The notes under the pieces are model-generated. The model was not told the origin of the DNA and searched no databases. It was given only the letters and a program-made list of their open reading frames with translations. A DNA stretch of 64,000 nucleotides from Patellaria atrata CBS 101060. Taxonomy: Eukaryota > Ascomycota > Dothideomycetes > Patellariales > Patellariaceae. Shown here one piece after another: positions 58,506 to 64,000 of the stretch. The stretch is taken from the NCBI GenBank assembly GCA_010093705.1, contig MU006092.1:1074500-1138499 (forward strand), in the 5' to 3' direction. A program made the translations under genes and the position numbers. Each line of letters opens with the position of its first letter. Position 1 is the first letter of the stretch.

Positions 58506-59680
58506 TTACATCTTTGTTCTATCGATCCATTGCATATTCACAGGCGTGAGAGCTTGCCCAGTCTTGAAGAATGTCAGTATGTTCTCGATCCCAAGCCGCT
58601 CAAAACCGACATGACTCTCTACCGAGGCACCCGCAGTGTGAGAAAGTAATTCCACATTCCTCATCTTGGCGAGGATGGGATTGACTACAGGTTCATTATA
58701 GTGAACGTCTAGTCCTGCCGAGATGAGTTGTCCGGTCTGCAACGCCGAAATGAGCGCACCCTCATCGATGAGTTTTCCTCGAGCTATGTTTACTAGACGC
58801 GAGCCGTGTTTAATCTTTGCGAACTTGTCTGCGTCCAGTAACATGTTGCCAGCAAATGGAGTGGCAACGACGGTGCAATCCGACTTTGCGAGCATCTCGT
58901 CTAGACTTTGATAGTAAGTGGCATCGATCGCCTCTTCCATCTCCGTAGGCATCCTCCGGATATCGTTATAGATGACTCTCATTCCGAAGGAAGCGAAAGC
59001 CTTCTGAGCGATACGGTAACCAATCTTCCCCAACCCAATTATCCCAAGAGTGGAGCCATTAGGGTTGTGCGTCATAGCTGCAATGTTGCGGTTCGCATCT
59101 TTAAACTGCTCTACATCACAAGAGCGAGCGCAAGCCGACGACCAGTTAAAGAGTCGATAGGTGGAAAGTATGAGCCATATGGCAGCGTCAGCCACGGATT
59201 CAGTGCATGCAGCCGCTGAATTACAATAGATTATACCTATGACTCTGGTTAATCAAAATGGCACAAAGCTAGTGATATTAATAACACCTACCACTCTCCG
59301 CCATCCTCTTAGTGTCCACCCAATCAAAGCCAGCACCTGCACTGGCATAAATCTTACACGACTGTGGTAGTAATGATCTTTTACGAGCATAATTTGTTAG
59401 GGATCGTCCAGTAAGAGCCCAATCTTGACGAGAAAAAGCAAAGAAATCGAGAGTCGTACATTAATTCATCATCCCAATTGCCCATTTCTCCACCAGTATT
59501 CCAGAAAGGTCTATACATAGCGACGAAATCACCAAACTTGTTGCTCTTCAACGCATCCTTGAACCCATCCCTGTTCATGCTATAGCTTCTCTTTACGGTA
59601 AACTTCTCCTGTAGTTGTGCGTAAAAATCATGATTCCAACGAATGTCATCTCCCAAATGGAGGACCGTTGGTTTAGACAT
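58506..59680 (-). CDS. D-isomer-specific 2-hydroxyacid dehydrogenase
   Basis: NAD(P)-dependent reductase of 2-keto acids such as glyoxylate or benzoylformate. Exons 59680-59460, 59377-59292 and 59236-58506 join to 345 residues, the usual size. It shows the N-terminal substrate half (MSKPTVLHLGDDIRWN, YASAGAGFDWVD) and the dinucleotide loop LGIIGLGKIGYRIAQ. The catalytic Arg is in VNIARGKLIDE, Glu in LDVHYNEP and the acid-base His in LLSHTAGAS. Fungal relatives are often named D-mandelate dehydrogenase-like. The exact substrate is not readable. No N-terminal organelle signal is evident. Confidence 0.93.
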
Positions 59681-60425
59681 GACTGAAGATGTTTTTGATA
59701 GCTGTAGATAAGAAGACAATGAAGCTAAGTTTATGATCTTCAGATCAACAGGAGAAATAAATGAAGTCTGCCTACAGGGTTTTATGTGACTATGTAAGCA
59801 CACGATGGCTCCACCTGGGTGCACGTAGAAAAATCTGTACAGTCAGTTACATGTATGGCCGGGGAGTGACACTCCAAAGCTGCTTGATAGGATCTTTTCT
59901 TCGAGGATATCAGACGGAGTGGTGCCCGCTGAGGAATAGTCGTTTGCCACGCATCGGCATAGCATATCAACGGATGCATCGCTGATGGAGTGTCTTTTGG
60001 TGCTATGTTCGTTATGGTTAAGGGGGAGTTCCTCTTTTGCTGAGGTGCATTACATAAGCTTTTATGGGGACCGGGATAGAAATTTCGCCTCTCGTGGGAG
60101 CCACTTCCTCTCTTCTTTTTCCTCCTCACAGAAAGTTGAACACCCAGAAAATTTGACGACTTGCTCCTCTATATGAGCTTGGAGTTGTATTAGCTGGGAA
60201 GAAGAAAGCCTCGTTCTCCCAAGAAGTACCTGTTAGCCATCAAAAGCTCTGAACAGATCACTCCCGTTGGAACGACACATACATACTCCGTACACCCTTA
60301 CTGAGCTTTCTCAGAAAACAATATCCATCCCCATTCATCAATCACCATGGCTGTATGAATGGTGCTGCAACAGGTAATTCTTTCTGGCCTGCAGCAGCAC
60401 CTGTTGAGCTCTTGGTCGAATAGGC
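59681..60425. other. Shared upstream region, dehydrogenase and F-box-like gene
   Basis: 745 bases between divergent starts. An ATG at 60347 lies 79 bases before the chosen start of the F-box-like gene and opens only a short frame. No other gene was recognised. Confidence 0.5.
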
Positions 60426-61172
60426 ATGGCGACCCCCATTCCATTCACACCTTTCCGTTTCTTCGACCTCCCATCTGAACTTCGTATACGGATATACGAA
60501 TATCATCTTCTCACCCCTGATATCATTGACCTCGATCCCCAGAACCACAAACAGATATTACCACGATTTAACGTATTCTACGCATGTCGTCGAATGCACG
60601 AAGAAGCCTTTAGAGTATTCTACGGTGGTAATACATTTCGTCTCTTCCCAACCCACGGTCGATTCATCAACACGAAATGGCCTCTACTGTCTCGAATGCC
60701 TGCGCGCTACCGCTCTGCCATCCATACAATAGAGTTATGCTTAGGTCCAGGCTGGAATAAACCACCGCAAGGTTGGAAGATCGAACCGCACCTAGGACTG
60801 GAGGACATGAGATCCCTAAAGCGGTTAAGAATATTCATACAGATGGACCCGGCTTCAAGCCCTGTTTTCAGTGAGTTCTGTATCAGTAGGGAATACTACA
60901 CACTCTTTTGTGTAGACCTGCTCAGCGGTATTATGTCGAACGCTGATGGTATCGATTTGGTTAAATTTGAAGCATTTCCCTCTGTGGACCAATATGGACC
61001 CTTAATGAGTGCTCTTGTCGAAGAAATCAAAACCAGGGGCAAACTTGTCAAATATGGTCCCTTCCAAGGTTGGGTCGAGGGATGTACGAAAGTGAACCCC
61101 ATACCATTACGCTTTAGTGCCCTAGAGCTTGAAATTCTCAGGCTTAACGATGAAGGGACAATTTTTGGTTAA
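60426..61172 (+). CDS. F-box-like (2EXR-type) protein, 248 aa
   Basis: Single exon. The N-terminus FRFFDLPSELRIRIYEYHLL followed by FNVFYACRRMHEEAFRVFYG and NTFRLFP is the hallmark of a very large fungal family with a degenerate F-box at the start and a conserved block about 40 residues on. F-box members feed targets to SCF ubiquitin ligases; for this sub-family the role is largely unproven. The rest holds a LKRLRIFI segment and a C-terminal helix. The sequence after the stop is A/T-rich. Confidence 0.75.
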   Translation: MATPIPFTPFRFFDLPSELRIRIYEYHLLTPDIIDLDPQNHKQILPRFNVFYACRRMHEEAFRVFYGGNTFRLFPTHGRFINTKWPLLSRMPARYRSAIHTIELCLGPGWNKPPQGWKIEPHLGLEDMRSLKRLRIFIQMDPASSPVFSEFCISREYYTLFCVDLLSGIMSNADGIDLVKFEAFPSVDQYGPLMSALVEEIKTRGKLVKYGPFQGWVEGCTKVNPIPLRFSALELEILRLNDEGTIFG

Positions 61173-61569
61173 ATAATAATATTATAGTCAATGTCGAAGG
61201 TCCTGGATCTCCTAACAATATTTCGAGTTTTACATATTACCTTACACGATTCAGTATTTATATATATTTTAGTATGATAATATTCCCATCTTTATTCTTT
61301 TAAAAGGATCAATTTTTATATCTCTACTGGGTAGCTACCTAGCATTAAGCTATAAGGACCATATTTTATCCTTGGTTCCCAGGCGCCCATCTTCAGATCA
61401 AGTTATCAGAATAAGGTAGTTGAATCTCTTCGTCTCAAGTATGCTTAGTCTTAAAGCATAATACTATTTTAGTCATCTCATATTCTACACTTGATTCAAA
61501 AAAAAAAGAAATTCCAAATCTGCCGTTATAAAAAAGTTTGGATACCCTAACGCATCTATCCTCTCCTAT
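61173..61569. other. A/T-rich spacer
   Basis: About 400 strongly A/T-rich bases, the 3' side of the F-box-like gene. It leads into the T-rich end of the SINE. No gene was recognised. Confidence 0.5.
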
Positions 61570-61780
61570 GTGTCTAAAAAGGAAAAACCGACAAAAAAAA
61601 ATAAAAAATAAAAAACAGTTCCCACACCCCCTAGAGGATGTGGTACATCTGCTGCCCTCAACTTAGGGCCTAAGATATGGGAGCTATTTGCCCCCTCGAG
61701 GAGTCGACCCCAGGGCGTGTTGGCGTATTGGCCTGCTAGATGTGGGGGATTCCCACCACTAGGCCACAGGCCCTGGGTTA
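61570..61780 (-). mobile_element. tRNA-derived SINE
   Basis: On the minus strand a tRNA-like head starts near 61780. It has a pol III A box TGGCCTAGTGG (61766-61756) and a B box GGGTCGACTCC (61710-61700), 45 bases apart as in tRNA genes. A non-tRNA body of about 80 bases follows, then a 3' end of T runs broken by single A (61620-61585). The head does not fold into a usable tRNA: the anticodon arm is not conserved and the T arm is imperfect. This is the layout of fungal SINEs. No clear target-site duplication was found by eye, so the edges are approximate. Confidence 0.75.
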
Positions 61781-62054
61781 TGAGAATAATTGGCAAGAAT
61801 GCTGTTCATAAGGTGCACGAGTGTTCTCGGGTTACGAGTCCTACGATAGGTCGAACTAGTGAATGGGTTCATTTTACACAGCAACCACGTTGAACGTTTA
61901 CACTGTCCGTTCTCACAATTGTACTTCAAAGATAATCAACCACACGCCTCATATTTTCCCACTATATACTCAAGACCTCACAACCCTTTACGCACTCACT
62001 CCTTATTTCCCTTGTCTCACTTCACCCATCCTCTCTCCTTCCTCATCTCCCTAC

Positions 62055-62609
62055 TCAAGGCATCACGCTAAACGTCTCCGCAACCTCCTTCTCCCACGCA
62101 AACCGATCCTTCCCATACACCTCTGCCACGGGCTCCAGCTCTTTCGCCTTCTCCAGCAGCCCGGTCCTCAGAACGATCTTATCGTTGCCCAGTGCTTCCT
62201 GGTGGTGATAGGGGTGCGAAGTGCACGTCGGGCAATAGAGGCAGTGGACGGACTTCCCGCTGTCGCCTTTGTAGGTGTATGTCTTCAGCGCGTCGCCGCC
62301 TTTGGTGAATTGCAAGGCGCTGCGCGGGATGATTACGTTGAGAGTGTATGCGCCGCCCGAGAGGGATTTGCAGGTGTTGCAGTGGCTGTGTTGGGGTTGT
62401 TAGTTGAGGTAATGGTAGGGCTGAGGGTATGGGGTTTTGCATGTGGGAATCAGGTGTGAAGATCGGACGGTACCGATATATTCGGCTGTGCCCTTGATTT
62501 TCGTGACTTCCGGAAGAGCTTACCAGAGGATGTGTTTGGCATCGTCGGGTCCAAGGTCGACGGTCCATTGAGTCTCTCCACAATGGCAGGATCCGTTGTA
62601 CGTCGACAT
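62055..62609 (-). CDS. GFA/CENP-V family zinc protein
   Basis: Exons 62609-62524 and 62385-62055 join to 138 residues. The family was named after glutathione-dependent formaldehyde-activating enzyme, though many members have unknown thiol-linked roles. All zinc ligands of the fold are visible: CHCGE near residue 8, CHCNTC directly after the intron, and CLYCPTC in the second half. Between them lie SGGAYTLNVIIPRSALQFTKGG and LKTYTYKGDSGKSVH, also typical. The last stretch (GLLEKAKELEPVAEVYGKDR) fits the family end. Cytosolic; no signal peptide. Confidence 0.88.
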
Positions 62610-63561
62610 TATCACGGTGTCTAGGGATGAAGCTAAGGTATAGGTGGCTTATTATGAATGCAGCGCAATTAAGTTTTTAAATATACAATTGTCTAGCTTG
62701 GGCACAGTACACTTTAATCACCTCGTGGTATAGAGGGCTGGAGAAGGTATTTAATAGCTTCACTGTAATTGTGCATGCCGTCATGATCAACGGCGAGAGA
62801 AGAAGCTTTTGGATAAGAGTGACCGGGTACACGACCGGTAGAAATTGTTTTGTCCAATACGCGCTTTCTGGAAGGTTGACGGGCTCCACTGATAAGGGGC
62901 TAGGGAGTGATATTCCAAATACTCCGGCTTGCTGATGAGGTGAAGCTATGGTGGGGTTAAGGTGGTGAGCTCCGCGGTCGGATGGTGGGGTAGGTGCATG
63001 GGCCGGGATGGGATTGCGGCAGCTGAAGAAAATAATAAATGCTTATATGAGACGAATAGCATCGAAGTTCAAGGAAGGATTTCCATTTTGTCCGTGCTAA
63101 GATGGAGATTGTGGAGGTGTACGCTTTAGGTTGTTTATGGTGAGACATGTTCCTGAAAATTGTTTCTGTGCTCTATGTCTGAGTAAGATGACGCGACCAT
63201 GCAGACACTCTTGTGCAGACTGGACGACCGGCCGAACTAAGATAGCATCTAAGAGCGAGTTTTGGTCTTAGGTTGGGTATAAGAATAGAACCGGACAGTC
63301 AGAACTCGGCTCACGGGTTTGACAGATGTCACTCACCGTGAGCTAGTAGTGGTGTAGGATACATCAGGGCGTCATTACTCACATTCATTGATCGCAGGTA
63401 CGCGAAAACGAGATCATGCTTGAGTTTTGGTACAAGTTCTAATTTTGATCTTACAAGACGAGAGACGCTATTCGTAGACGCCATAACTAACCGTTTATCT
63501 ATCCTATCCTATCCTTAGTTGAAACTCCTCCACCCATACCCATAGTGAGCCGATTGTTAAC
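62610..63561. other. Intergenic between MsrA and GFA genes
   Basis: 950 bases. It contains the GFA promoter and the MsrA 3' region. Minus-strand frames here start with non-ATG codons and lack support. Confidence 0.5.
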
Positions 63562-64000
63562 CTATGCAGAAAGAGGTGGGAACTTGCGGAGAATATGGGA
63601 CGGACATTCATAGCCATTGGGGTTCTTATCGAGGTAGAGTTGATGATACTTCTCAGCGTCATACCACTCCTTTGCCGGGTGGATCTGAGTGCTGATCTTT
63701 CCGTTCTTCCACCACTCTTTTTGCACCTTCTCTGTGATCTCCTTTGCGATTCTCAACTGTTCGTCGCTGTGGGTGAAAATTACACTGCGGTATTGAGTAC
63801 CAACGTCGGGACCTTGTCTATTGGCGGTTGTGGGATCGTGCATTTTATAGAAGAATTCAATGAGCGTCTTGTAGCTCACTTTCTTTGGGTCGAAAACGAT
63901 CTGAAGTGCTTCCGCATCTACATATATGTAAGTTTCATATTCGCATGATAGAAGAGTCTCTAAGTGAGACTTACGCCCTGTACCTCCGCTGCAAACTGCT
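63562..64000 (-). CDS. Peptide methionine-S-sulfoxide reductase MsrA, partial
   Basis: Repairs S-form methionine sulfoxide in proteins with thioredoxin. Only the C-terminal part is in the window. The end of one exon (64000-63975, reading VCSGGTG) and the last exon (63917-63562) are joined over a 57-base intron as CSGGTGHAEALQIVFDPKK. The signature FFYKMHDPTTANRQGPDVGTQYRSVIF follows. The tail (EWYDAEKYHQLYLDKNPNGY) is typical; the catalytic GCFW motif lies beyond the right edge. Confidence 0.93.
   Translation of the reverse strand, partial: AVCSGGTGRKSHLETLLSCEYETYIYVDAEALQIVFDPKKVSYKTLIEFFYKMHDPTTANRQGPDVGTQYRSVIFTHSDEQLRIAKEITEKVQKEWWKNGKISTQIHPAKEWYDAEKYHQLYLDKNPNGYECPSHILRKFPPLSA

Noticed and set aside
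61640-61790. Functional tRNA gene
   Set aside because: Has A and B boxes, but the anticodon arm does not fold and a long body with a T-rich tail follows, so SINE is the better call.
62677-62889. 70-codon minus-strand frame between GFA and MsrA genes
   Set aside because: Starts with a non-ATG codon and has no supporting pattern.
1-64000. CRISPR arrays, bacterial operons, rRNA genes
   Set aside because: None seen; gene structure and content are eukaryotic and no regularly spaced repeats of that kind occur.

Overview
The window reads as nuclear DNA of a filamentous ascomycete, possibly a leotiomycete, although no single gene proves the class. Protein genes carry short introns of about 45-200 bases with GTAAGT-like donors and TACTAAC/GCTAAC branch sites. 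The contents are typically fungal: a Zn2Cys6 regulator, RIC8, an IQGAP, a DFG5/DCW1-type GH76 enzyme, a Tad1-type LINE and a tRNA-derived SINE. Exon joins were worked out by hand from frame, donor, branch and acceptor signals.

Left part (1-29 kb) is a dense housekeeping block. It holds the N-terminal 2215 codons of PRP8 (minus, running off the left edge), RPL34 (divergent from PRP8), a LEU3-like Zn2Cys6 regulator, RIC8, an MFS sugar transporter, the small subunit of molybdopterin synthase, IMP dehydrogenase, an IQGAP/Rng2 homologue (divergent from IMPDH) and a SET protein.

Middle part (29-50 kb) is looser. A gene-poor stretch at 29.1-35.6 kb holds three broken Tad1-like LINE pieces, two of them giving a tandem RNase H copy. 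It is followed by a flavin amine oxidase with tiny exons, a small unknown ORF and an unrecognised three-exon gene (40025-42999) whose coding sequence is packed with perfect hairpins. Next come a Gln/Pro-rich minisatellite ORF, a secreted Cys/Thr-rich protein and a GH76 mannanase-like enzyme.

Right part (50-64 kb) starts with an intron-bearing tRNA-Leu(CAG). Then comes a same-strand run of four small genes (52.4-56.8 kb) whose products all start MG with a nearby Cys, the signature of double acylation at membranes, followed by a small Cys-rich putative zinc protein. The window closes with a D-2-hydroxyacid dehydrogenase, an F-box-like protein, a SINE, a GFA-family protein and the C-terminal part of MsrA at the right edge.

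The two most unusual signals are the hairpin-packed gene and the tandem set of MG-Cys small proteins. I recognise no known family for either.
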